Shown here: in pieces, positions 59,501 to 64,000 of the stretch
How positions within the stretch are numbered: the stretch's first letter is position 1
How the letters are laid out: each line of letters opens with the position of its first letter
Source of the DNA: Rapana venosa
Taxonomy: Eukaryota; Mollusca; Gastropoda; Neogastropoda; Muricidae
DNA: 64,000 bases
Reading direction: 5' to 3'
NCBI GenBank assembly: GCA_028751875.1
Contig: CM054155.1
Location: 47,691,982 to 47,755,981 of the forward strand
The notes under the pieces: generated by a model
Database searches by the model: none
What the model was told of the DNA's origin: nothing
What the model saw: the letters and a program-made list of their open reading frames with translations, nothing else
Position numbers and translations under genes: made by a program

Positions 59501-62500
59501 GTATGCCTCAAGTGTCATGAAAGTATTTTAGAAGTTTTCATCTTTCTCTCTCCCCCGTCTTTTTTTTGGTTTTGTTTTTAACCCTTTGCTGGGCACAGCA
59601 AAATCATTTGTTCACTTCCTGCTGGGCAAGCAAAATGGAGGTGGATGGCCTCTGAGTGGGTGGGTGTATTTAACATGCAATAACTCCACAATGGCTTAAT
59701 GGATTGTAATGAAATAAAAACAGCAAAATGCAGAAATGAATAAAGAAACTGCTATTTGCTATTGTGTGTTGTTATTTTTTTTAAAAAGAATTATAATGCA
59801 TAAACACACAAGGTCATTGATCAGTTTGTATGTGTCACAGTTAGTGTTGCAATAGCTTTGGAATGCATGCATGGATTTTGATAAAATAAAAAGTAAAACA
59901 TTCAGAAACAATTACAGAAGAAAAGTTTTCAACCTACTGTTGTGTTTTTAGTTTTTTTTATGAATGATGCACGAAAACATGAAACATTCCGACGGTCGCC
60001 ATTTTGTTTGCCAACGATCGCCGACGATCGCGATGCATGTTAACTTTACAGTTCGAGCCGCTACCATAACAAAAGTCCCAAATAGCAATCAATTCACAAA
60101 ATATATCAAGTTGTGAACCATTGCCAAACTCGAAATCCGCGATAATTTCCCCAATTCTATGAGCAGAATTCAAAACGCGCATCGGCCGAGTTAGATTTGA
60201 CGATTGATTTACGTCTCGAACTTCATTGTTGTCAAAGCCGGTCTTTCTCACTTCAATCAACAAAATCAGAAGCGCACACACTACTCAGATGGCTTACATC
60301 GATATTTGAGCCTGGATACACATCTCACAGCGTCATATTTTCGGCATGAAAGCCATAAAAACAATCGTACATGTCGGATTCGAAGATAGCGTCCATCTTG
60401 GGAAAAATTGCGATTTTTTTCCTCCAAAACTTGCCACAAACACATTCCAACCGCCGCCATTTGCAATGTACATGCGGAAGTCACGTGGGCAGTCTCATTG
60501 CTTTTATTTTGACGAGATTTGAAGCGAGATTGGCGGGAATTTCGAATGTATGAACGCACTGAAGTGACGGTCACGACGCCGGCCGTTTTTGGCCGTTGTG
60601 CCCAAGGATAGGTTCGGACGTTTTGGGACGCTATGCCCAGCAAAGGGTTAAAGTCAAAGTCATTTGCTCTGTGTAGAATTGCTTCTCATACAGATTTCAC
60701 TACTGTGTTGCGTGCTCTTTATACTTCAAACATAATGTACCGCTAAAAACTTATCTTTTATTTATTTATTTTGTTATATTTTATTCTTTTATATCGAAGA
60801 TAATGGAATAAGCACTTATGTGCTTTTTTATATCCAGTTCCCGTGTGTATGCGATTTTGTAAATTCTGTCATTTGTTCCTACTGGCACACGATGGCCTAC
60901 TCTTACAAAAAGCAGAACAGGATTTAACGTGTGCGCAAGATGTTCTGCGTGCGTTCGCACACGGGGCCTCGGTTTATAGTCTCATCCAAAGGACTTTTGG
61001 GGAGAGCGGAGTCTGCACTGATGTTAACTCCAGGGGAAAATATCCCCTTAAACAGGAATTGAACCCGGGTCGTCAGATTGCGAGCGCAATGTTCTAACCA
61101 CTAGGCTATCCCGTCCCCCCACTTATTAGCTGAGAAAGAGAGACAGAGAGAGCTCACAGTGACAAACAATGTATACATGTATGTGTGTGCTGTCAGCGCC
61201 TGGGCTTTATCACAGTTCTTGATTAAACCATTGACGCTGGGGGCAACAGCAAAGTGAGAGGCTGTATGACCAGTGGCTTTTCCACTCATGGAATTCCACT
61301 TTACAGCTTAGTCTTTAGTGATCAGCTATGACTCTCTGACTAGGAGGCTTGACTCGCACAGTCCTTAATGTGCTGCAGCCCTGGGGGCTGGTTGGCCTTT
61401 GGAGAACATCTCCAACGCTGACTGTCCTTATACCCACTTGGCCGAGAGAGTGGGGATGTACTGTGGGCAAGGCATCTCCACTATAATCAAATTTCTGCCC
61501 AATTTCCGAAACAGCAGCTGCCTCCTCTGCTGTTTTGGAGGTCATCGTCGAACATGACGGACTAACATAATACATGTATGTGTGTGTGTGTGTATTGATG
61601 AAAGTGACTGTGTGGATGCAGGTGTCGTGGTTTGCGGTAGGGTGCTACTATCTGCTGACCAGGAACTACGAACCAGCCAGAAGATACCTCAGGTAAGCTG
61701 CAGTGAATGAGAACAGAGACCACCTGTCTATCCAAACTTGCTTTTACTCAAGATTGACAGCAGGATGTTTTGGGAAAAGAAGTATCGAGCATCTTCCTCT
61801 CACACACAAACCCACACACATGCACATACACGTACTCACACATGCATACGCGCGCACGCACACATACACTCACACATGAAGTAAAATAGAACTGAAGTGA
61901 AATTACTTCTTTTTATTTTTTAAACCCTGTAGTTATCAAGAGTGAGGGAAGGGGAACAATCATGTTTCATTTTGGCACAGTATTGCCTCCCCATGCAGAA
62001 CCTTGATAGCATTTTACTGTCAGTAAATGTTTGGTAACCATGTCTGTTTTCATTAACTGCATTCAAGGCATGCTGCATTTTCATTTCATGCTATGATTGA
62101 CTATGTGGAGGGGTAAAGTATGTGGTTTCATACAAGTGGATCCTGAATTATACTGCTTTGCTGTTTATCCATTCTGTTAAAAACTGTAGCAAGAGCAGAC
62201 TGTGTGTAAGAGCAAAAAGACTTCTGTGTGTGTGTGTGTCAGCTTTTCTGAAACGCTGGAAGTAAAATTTCACTCTAATTTTCATACATTTTAGAATTGT
62301 TATATGGGCAGTGACTGAGATTATCAGTTTTATTCACTATCCCATAACTAATATGAAAAAAGTGATTTCACTTTTTTTTTTTTTTTAAAGGATTAATTAT
62401 TGAAAGTCAACCATGATGTGTGTGTATGCTGTGCTTTGTCAGAGGCTTTTTAGAAAATGGGAAAAATGAAATATAGTAGCCTCTTCTTCCCTCTCCTCCT

Positions 62501-63442
62501 CCCCCCCCCCCCCTTGGAAAAAAAATGGCAACGTTTTTGTAGCTAAAAGAGAAGTACAAAATAAATTTAAAAGTTTTGAATTTCAGTCGGAAATGGTTTG
62601 AAAAATCCTTGAATTTTTTAGTCTGGAAGCCTGTGTGAACTCCTAAAACTCACACAGTGTTCTCTCTTTGATGACGGCAGTAGTGAAAAGCTGTGGAGAC
62701 AGAATTTGGGCAGGCGTTCAGCCCTTCATCCAAAACCGCTGGAGTTTTTAATTTATTTCTTTTAGTGTGTTTTTACAGAAAGGTATCAGGGTATTCATTC
62801 CCTGTCACAGTGTGGTACTCCCTCACATGTAAAGCACACGTGTGTGGAAGTGCAAGGGTGTGTGCGCATACACACATGCACACACACACACACACACATA
62901 CATCTGAGTGACTGGATAGACTGGTTGGTTGGAGCATTTCGTGTTCAGCTCGTTATCTGCTGACCCGGGTTTGAATCTCATTCAAGAGGATTTTTCCTCT
63001 GGAGTTAACGTCAGTGCTGACACCATTCCCCCCAAAAGTCCTTCGGATGACACTATAAACTGAGGTCCCATGTGCAAATGAACTCAGAACATCTTGCACA
63101 TATGTCAAAACCTGTTCCTCTTTTTGGAAGAGTAAGCCATCGTGTGCCAGTGGGAATGAATGACAATATTTACAAAACTGCATACACACGGGAACTGGAT
63201 GTAAAAGAGCACATGAGTGCTTATTCCATTATCCTCGAAATAAAAGAATAAAAGAAAGAAATAAATTTAGGAAAAAGGAACTACTTCAGGCTAGAACTGA
63301 GTGTGATGTGTTTCAGCAAGTCGACCACACTGGACAAGACGTACGGCCCAGCCTGGCTGGCCTACGGACACTCCTTTGCTGCCGACAACGAGCATGACCA
63401 GGCCATGGCAGCCTACTTCACTGCTTCACAGATCATGAAGGG
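31021..63442 (+). CDS. CDC16: CDC16/APC6, anaphase-promoting complex TPR subunit (12 exons seen, 3' end outside window)
   Basis: The product is a nuclear and cytoplasmic scaffold subunit of the APC/C ubiquitin ligase, which drives mitotic exit. I joined exons 31021-31110, 36262-36334, 39395-39492, 45483-45521, 49332-49463, 50250-50409, 52306-52400, 54318-54451, 55834-55916, 59122-59171, 61622-61692 and 63317-63442. Every intron is GT/AG and frame is kept, giving about 384 residues; vertebrate CDC16 has about 620, so the C-terminal TPRs lie beyond the window. Residues 1-55 carry the N-terminal helix pair with ALFWADK. Residues 101-113 (YECKEYQEALNIL) form a TPR helix. Residues 150-190 include LLRGRIYEAMDNR and QQDVYCFEAFDLL. 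Later stretches include YYNCDF, FYLSHKLVD, SWFAVGCYYL and EHDQAMAAYF, all hallmarks of this family. The linker at residues 114-144 is divergent. The start codon lies in ATCATGGCGG and aligns with the family N-terminus. Confidence 0.96.
31205..31360 (-). mobile_element. RTE-like LINE 3' fragment in CDC16 intron 1
   Basis: Read on the minus strand, this encodes WEDNISEWTGLELNKTLRKA then EQREEWWELV, the C-terminus of the LINE that lies at 31.8-34.9 kb. It is bounded on the left by a (TATC)n tract. It separates exon 1 from its decayed partial copy. Confidence 0.75.
31360..31451 (+). pseudogene. Partial duplicate of CDC16 exon 1, start codon deleted
   Basis: This stretch repeats the sequence from acaaattttgggcaac through exon 1 to gagaaacat, with scattered changes. 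The copy has lost about 13 bases that include ATGGCGG, so it cannot initiate, and it diverges before the GAAAAG/gtaagg donor. It directly follows a LINE 3' fragment. Confidence 0.85.
31830..34910 (-). mobile_element. Near full-length RTE-like non-LTR retrotransposon (degenerate)
   Basis: Read on the minus strand, protein order is an APE-type endonuclease (GTWNVRTLRAAGK near 34.77 kb, then QIDYIMVKRQF and GSDHDLVMMTFRL near 34.0 kb), a basic linker, then reverse transcriptase (KKGKSAGADNIPAELV, EEQAGFRAGRSTTEQI, VFIDFKKAFDRVWH, GVRQGCLLSPTLFNIFLERI). The C-terminal segment reads KWYGHVTRSKGLAKTILQGT. At least five frame changes break it. The RT active site reads FVDD instead of FADD. It lies antisense in CDC16 intron 1. 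The clade label is tentative. Confidence 0.85.
35035..35225 (-). mobile_element. SINE family B, middle fragment
   Basis: The plus strand shows ctgcaactgtatttgtttcc, ggttcttttgtgtacgcaaa and tgtctcatctgaaagactag, the body of family B inverted. Both ends are missing. Confidence 0.6.
36262..36334 (+). CDS. CDC16: CDC16 exon 2
   Basis: The exon follows ttgtttttcag and precedes gtgagt. It encodes HNYETALFWADKLVTLSE, matching the first TPR helix of CDC16, and ends in phase 1. Confidence 0.95.
37003..37112 (-). mobile_element. Short family T LINE 3' end in a (TG)n tract
   Basis: After tgtgtgtgtaagtaagtaag comes tcttcaattttaacgtcttt, the family T 3' end. TG-rich sequence flanks both sides. It lies in CDC16 intron 2. 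Confidence 0.55.
37113..37575. repeat. Degenerate TG-rich repeat in CDC16 intron 2
   Basis: Irregular (TG)n with CATG and CGCG variants covers about 450 bases. It produces long Cys/Val frames with no coding character. Confidence 0.85.
37575..37680 (-). mobile_element. SINE family A, 5'-truncated
   Basis: Only the 3' third remains, on the minus strand. On the plus strand it starts at the tail (cttttatttcaaggataatg) and ends near ttttgtcatcc. Confidence 0.6.
38000..38720. other. Repeat-free, GC-richer part of CDC16 intron 2
   Basis: No repeat family is seen. It has two forkhead-like GTTTATTTA sites (about 38195 and 38609) and a CAGCTG E-box (about 38632). It could be a regulatory element. The rest of intron 2 (36335-36970 and 38720-39394) shows nothing recognisable. 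Confidence 0.3.
39395..39492 (+). CDS. CDC16: CDC16 exon 3
   Basis: The exon lies between tctgttgcag and gtaaaa. It encodes residues 55-87, including DIYWYAQTLYHTGQYHRA, a TPR hairpin typical of CDC16, and ends in phase 0. Confidence 0.96.
40180..40520 (-). mobile_element. SINE family A body with a different tRNA-like head
   Basis: The tail and body match family A (gataatggaataagcactca; cggcacacaaatggc). The minus-strand 5' end is unlike other copies: ggatggttaagatgttcgcc, then ggttctgggttcgattctca, with A- and B-box-like blocks. This suggests head exchange. Confidence 0.65.
41541..42040 (+). mobile_element. tRNA-derived SINE, family B, full length with LINE-like tail
   Basis: A tRNA-like head (ggtggtctagaggtaacgcg, then gcggttcgtaccccg) leads to a body (gtctttcggatgagacgata) and a (A)36 interruption. 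The second half contains CTCCCCGGGGAG and ends gcgctttgatttgt to gctatataaattcc(ATT)n. The tail resembles that of the CR1/L2-like LINE at 11-12 kb, suggesting that LINE mobilises it. Confidence 0.8.
42202..43272 (-). pseudogene. OTU-domain cysteine protease gene inside the TA-flanked transposon (frameshifted)
   Basis: On the minus strand, MSEQEQGRN at 43272 begins a Lys/Glu/Arg-rich N-terminal region. This is followed by an OTU domain: TGDGNCLYRALSFELCG (catalytic Cys near 42568), DVEIIASATLLQ, and IYLRNLCGHFERV (catalytic His near 42207-42220) before TGA. OTU enzymes cleave ubiquitin chains. At least two frame breaks are seen, near 43205 and near 42435, so the copy looks inactive. OTU cargo is known from several metazoan transposable elements. 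Confidence 0.75.
43720..44600 (+). promoter_or_regulatory. TTTCGACCA cluster next to an ETS/YY1 promoter-like patch (intron 3)
   Basis: TTTCGACCA occurs at 43726, 43920, 43940, 43963 and 44337, and inverted at 44472-44480. Just downstream are ACCGGAAG (44503-44510, ETS-like) and CAAGATGGCGG (44526-44536, YY1-like) in a short GC-richer segment. Immediately after, ATGGCGGTC opens a 7-codon frame. It could be an alternative or nested promoter, or part of an unrecognised transposon. Confidence 0.4.
44989..45177. repeat. (CA)n with short (CT)n in CDC16 intron 3
   Basis: CA-rich sequence with acacaacacgc blocks, then ctctctcactctctc. It lies about 300 bases before exon 4. Confidence 0.85.
45483..45521 (+). 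CDS. CDC16: CDC16 exon 4 (39-nt microexon)
   Basis: This 13-codon exon encodes HNDPCRYLAAKCL between tttttcag and gtgagt. It is the short conserved CRYLAA segment that precedes the YECKEYQEAL helix. It is short enough for automated gene finders to miss. Confidence 0.93.
46905..47215 (-). mobile_element. SINE family A
   Basis: Plus-strand order is tail (tattggaataagtattcatg), body (agcacacaatggtctactct), and tRNA-like head (aatctaacccgggtcagcag), as in other copies. It lies in CDC16 intron 4 upstream of the exon minisatellite. Confidence 0.75.
47390..47625. repeat. CA-rich imperfect tandem repeat in CDC16 intron 4
   Basis: A block of about 115 bases (acacaacatattgtactgca, then cttacacac) occurs about twice. 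It ends about 120 bases before the exon minisatellite. Confidence 0.75.
47748..49331 (+). repeat. Exon-derived minisatellite: about 27 tandem copies of CDC16 exon-5 5' end plus acceptor
   Basis: The unit is 45-79 bases, usually 54-64. It comprises the first 39 bases of exon 5 (13 codons, YECKEYQEALNIL) followed by a variable (TG)n tract and, in most copies, the CAG acceptor. I counted 27 units before the functional copy at 49332. Units near 48037 and 48082 lack the first 11-15 coding bases. Units at 48128, 48186 and 48655 have small deletions. About eight copies have CAA instead of CAG before TATGAG. The first unit is preceded by non-repeat sequence ttgtccattgtgtgcag at 47747, probably the ancestral acceptor. 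Confidence 0.95.
49332..49463 (+). CDS. CDC16: CDC16 exon 5 (last, full-length copy in the exon minisatellite)
   Basis: The exon follows tgtgtgtgcag and runs to CACACG/gtcagt. It encodes residues 101-144. The first 13 residues (YECKEYQEALNIL) are the TPR helix amplified about 27 times upstream. Only this copy continues into coding sequence (GTVDLGMTRP to RKVHT) and reaches an in-frame donor, so it is taken as the functional exon. The second half is a poorly conserved linker in the family. Confidence 0.88.
49506..49680. repeat. (TG)n and (GA)n mix at the start of CDC16 intron 5
   Basis: Alternating tgtgtgtg and gagagaga blocks begin about 45 bases after the exon 5 donor. Confidence 0.85.
50146..50226 (+). 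mobile_element. SINE/LINE tail immediately before CDC16 exon 6
   Basis: gagcgctttgatttgttgct to ataagttccatac(ATG)n matches the family B tail. The repeat ends about 23 bases before the exon 6 boundary. Confidence 0.7.
50250..50409 (+). CDS. CDC16: CDC16 exon 6
   Basis: The exon follows actgtcgccag and precedes gtgagc. It encodes the best conserved stretch seen here, from SISLLRGRIYEAMDNR to SHHMMSAQE, and ends in phase 1. GC content is clearly higher than in the introns. A SINE tail ends about 25 bases before it. Confidence 0.97.
50461..50756 (+). mobile_element. 5S rRNA-derived SINE, copy 1
   Basis: A tRNA A-box-like start (gggatagctcaatggtcgga) is followed by a 5S rRNA-like segment, 50505-50570: gttaagcagcgtc, then ttggatgggtgaccg (the 5S box C region). 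The body carries gtaaatgggtacctgccctc and gggcgccacccttaatgtgc, and the element ends in T-rich sequence. It lies in CDC16 intron 6, 50 bases after exon 6. Confidence 0.75.
50795..50995 (-). mobile_element. SINE family A, head replaced by TG-rich sequence
   Basis: The tail and body (gataatggaatgagcattta; gcgcacaatggcctactctt) stop at atgttctgcgtgtgaac, where TG-rich sequence begins. Confidence 0.65.
51180..52010. other. Unrecognised low-AT segment in CDC16 intron 6
   Basis: It differs in composition from its flanks and may be an unnamed mobile element. No protein motif, terminal repeat or tail is seen. Confidence 0.3.
52306..52400 (+). CDS. CDC16: CDC16 exon 7
   Basis: The exon lies between tgtatttcag and gtgtgt. 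It encodes EQELLESLPLSNQCP through ENHLKK, matching the family ELLESLPLS segment, and ends in phase 0. Confidence 0.96.
52490..53910 (+). repeat. Tandem triplication in CDC16 intron 7 with LINE C-terminus
   Basis: Three copies start near 52490, 52845 and 53388, at about 0.54-kb spacing; the first copy has an internal deletion of roughly 180 bases. Copies 2 and 3 carry a LINE C-terminal coding remnant (RWFGHVQRKADHHIIK, VDGKRPKGRPS, AACIADDLRERGINKEEAQN) at about 53090-53348 and 53640-53893. This is a different LINE family from the intron-1 element. Confidence 0.82.
54252..54292 (+). mobile_element. SINE/LINE tail immediately before CDC16 exon 8
   Basis: ctatataaattccatacatg(ATT)n is the end of the same tail. 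It stops about 26 bases before exon 8. Confidence 0.6.
54318..54451 (+). CDS. CDC16: CDC16 exon 8
   Basis: The exon follows gctgtgtgcag and ends AAAGA/gtatgt in phase 2. It encodes YNKPGDHCIPSS through QAERLYYNCDFQESYRITK. The YNKP start and YYNCDF core match CDC16. Confidence 0.95.
54500..54723. repeat. AT-rich minisatellite, about 40-base unit, in intron 8
   Basis: The motif ttattattttattatcattt, followed by tatttattcgtttatttcgg, repeats about four to five times with deletions. It merges into the tail of the next family A SINE, so it probably grew from the SINE tail. Confidence 0.75.
54700..54945 (-). mobile_element. SINE family A, interrupted tandem copy 1
   Basis: Tail and body (aatgatagtggaataaacac; cagcacacaatggcctactc) end at catccgaaggactcatttaa, where a second copy begins. 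The tRNA-like head is missing. Confidence 0.7.
54946..55300 (-). mobile_element. SINE family A, copy 2
   Basis: This is a full-length copy on the minus strand, running from the tail (gaggatagtagaataagcac) to the head-like gttggcagatcacacgtgca. It abuts the truncated copy, so one inserted at the edge of the other. Confidence 0.7.
55455..55705 (+). mobile_element. 5S rRNA-derived SINE, copy 2
   Basis: It repeats the 5S-like block (gttaagcagcatc, then cttggatgggtgactgc) and the same body (gtaaatgggtacctgccctc). It lies in CDC16 intron 8, about 130 bases before exon 9. Confidence 0.72.
55834..55916 (+). CDS. CDC16: CDC16 exon 9
   Basis: The exon lies between ggttttgcag and gtcagt. It encodes VLTRRDPLNSRCLPLHIALL then VELKKPN, matching the family DPFHxxCLPVHIGTLVEL segment. 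Phase 2 in, phase 1 out. Confidence 0.94.
56090..56395 (+). mobile_element. SINE family B, head truncated
   Basis: The body starts ccccatccattagatcatga and includes aaggtggcgctgctcttgtg and cagcccgaatttcacgcaga. The end is a short A-rich tail (aaataaaaataag). Confidence 0.72.
56751..58523. mobile_element. Outer TTAA-flanked element (piggyBac-like MITE) in intron 9
   Basis: The ends read CCACTTAACTGCC and, inverted, CCACTAGACTGCC, each next to TTAA (56747-56750 and 58524-58527). Without the nested element it is about 0.7 kb. Near the right end is the palindrome CCCCGGAAAATTTCCGGGG. The short terminal repeat makes this assignment moderate. Confidence 0.5.
57251..58316 (-). mobile_element. piggyBac-like element, copy 1 (intron 9, nested)
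   Basis: The 14-base inverted ends CCCTTTGCTGGGCA are flanked by TTAA (57247-57250 and 58317-58320). The right end carries one change (CAAAGAG). The interior, minus strand, keeps a piggyBac-style acidic N-terminal coding remnant (MDAIFESDMYDRFYG, then SNLTRPMRVLNSANRI) with stops, and no DDE core. Length is 1066 bases, so it is an internally deleted derivative. Confidence 0.82.
59122..59171 (+). CDS. CDC16: CDC16 exon 10
   Basis: This 50-base exon lies between tttggtttcag and gtaagt. It encodes ELFYLSHKLVDYYPNKP, matching the family ELFYLSHKLVDLYP motif, and ends in phase 0. It sits between two copies of a TTAA-flanked transposon. Confidence 0.95.
59582..60647 (-). mobile_element. piggyBac-like element, copy 2 (intron 10)
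   Basis: It has the same ends (CCCTTTGCTGGGCA, inverted at the right) and is flanked by TTAA at 59578-59581 and 60648-60651. Also 1066 bases and in the same orientation as copy 1, it differs at scattered sites. It carries the same transposase N-terminal remnant on the minus strand. Confidence 0.85.
60765..61120 (-). mobile_element. SINE family A, full length
   Basis: On the plus strand it runs from tail (gaagataatggaataagcac) to tRNA-like head (gaattgaacccgggtcgtca, attgcgagcgcaatgttcta, accactaggctatcccgtcc). It lies in CDC16 intron 10. Confidence 0.82.
61130..61575. other. Unrecognised complex segment in CDC16 intron 10
   Basis: The minus strand has an 86-codon frame (SKTAEEAAAVSEIGQKF, then GQVGIRTVSVGDVLQR). 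It looks compositionally like coding or a mobile element but I do not recognise it. Confidence 0.3.
61622..61692 (+). CDS. CDC16: CDC16 exon 11
   Basis: The exon follows tggatgcag and precedes gtaagc. It encodes VSWFAVGCYYLLTRNYEPAR then RYLS, a canonical TPR of CDC16, and ends in phase 2. Confidence 0.96.
62915..63265 (+). mobile_element. SINE family A
   Basis: Same head (gttatctgctgacccgggtt), body (ccaaaagtccttcggatgac) and tail (gtgcttattccattatcctc) as at 6.7 kb. It ends about 50 bases before CDC16 exon 12. Confidence 0.8.
63317..63442 (+). CDS. CDC16: CDC16 exon 12 (last exon in window)
   Basis: The exon lies between tgtgtttcag and gtacag. It encodes KSTTLDKTYGPAWLAYGHSF then AADNEHDQAMAAYFTASQIM and KG, ending in phase 2. 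The next family residues (C-H-L-P) should open exon 13 beyond the window. Confidence 0.96.
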
Positions 63443-63552
63443 GTACAGTACACTTCGGCACATCTGACCCCCACCCCCCCCTTTTTTTTTTTTAGAAGGC
63501 TAACGGCGTACAGTGTGCATCTGAAACAGTGTTTCTGAGTGGGTAAATGGGC

Positions 63553-63770
63553 ATAATAATAATAATGTCTGGAATTTATATAGCGCTGAATCTTGTAAAG
63601 CAACAAATCAAAGCGCTCATATTTCATTTCATACCACTTTAAGTCACGGCAGATTTCTCTCCGTGAAATTCAGGCTGCTCTCCCCGGGGAGAGCGCGTCG
63701 CCACAAGAGCAGCGCCACCCTTTTTTCTTCTTTTTCCTGTCTGCAACTGTATTTGTTTCCATAGTATACA
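63553..63770 (-). mobile_element. SINE family B, 5'-truncated, LINE-like tail
   Basis: On the plus strand (AAT)n and ggaatttatatagcgctgaa open the element, followed by ctctccccggggagagcgcg and ctgcaactgtatttgtttcc. It has the same tail as the 41.5-kb copy. Confidence 0.72.
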
Positions 63771-63902
63771 TGCATCTATAATAATCTTTTAGAAAGATGA
63801 AAAGGTACAGTACTCATCTTTTAACAGTGTTTTGAGAAGGACAAAGATAGTTCTAGAGGCACAAGGTGGTACATATACTTCTGTAACAATAGTTCTTGGG
63901 AT

Positions 63903-64000
63903 GGGATAGCTCAGTAGTTGGAGTACTCGCTTTCCCCCAACAGTATCGAGCGTGGTTACCACTTGGATGGGTGACCGTTTGCGCGCCTTAGCTTTAGTAC
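63903..64000 (+). mobile_element. 5S rRNA-derived SINE, copy 3 (cut by window end)
   Basis: It has the same start (gggatagctcagtagttgga) and 5S-like box C (cacttggatgggtgaccg). It lacks about 10 bases, including gttaag, found in the other copies. Confidence 0.68.

Overview
The window is animal nuclear DNA: spliced genes with GT/AG introns, low gene density, long dinucleotide microsatellites, several SINE families and many decayed LINEs. The mix of tRNA-derived and 5S-derived SINEs, CR1/L2-like and RTE-like LINEs, and very long (TG)n and (CT)n arrays suggests a marine mollusc, most likely a gastropod. That taxonomic guess is inference.

Two host genes can be reconstructed exon by exon, head to head. 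On the minus strand, four coding exons (29200 down to 25353) encode a complete 201-residue AKAP14-like (AKAP28 family) A-kinase anchoring protein. On the plus strand, twelve coding exons (31021 to 63442) encode about the first 384 residues of CDC16/APC6, the TPR scaffold subunit of the anaphase-promoting complex; the rest lies beyond the window. All junctions keep frame.

Layout. 1-25 kb holds no host gene I can support. It contains RTE-like LINE remnants (near 0.1-0.6 and 17.4-18.7 kb), an RT relic (7.2-8.3 kb), two CR1/L2-like LINE 3' ends (11.1-12.3 and 15.2-16.4 kb), a mariner relic (14.0-14.5 kb), SINEs and microsatellites. 25.3-29.2 kb is AKAP14. 29.2-31.0 kb is the intergenic region with a CDC16 promoter candidate. 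CDC16 introns carry a near full-length RTE-like LINE (intron 1), a 2.6-kb TA-flanked transposon carrying a decayed OTU protease gene (intron 3), a 28-copy minisatellite built from an exon and its splice acceptor (intron 4), a LINE-bearing triplication (intron 7), and nested TTAA-flanked elements (introns 9 and 10).

The most striking features are the CDC16 exon-5 minisatellite, the family of elements inserted in one orientation at (TG)n arrays, the OTU-carrying transposon, and a promoter-like patch beside six TTTCGACCA motifs in intron 3.
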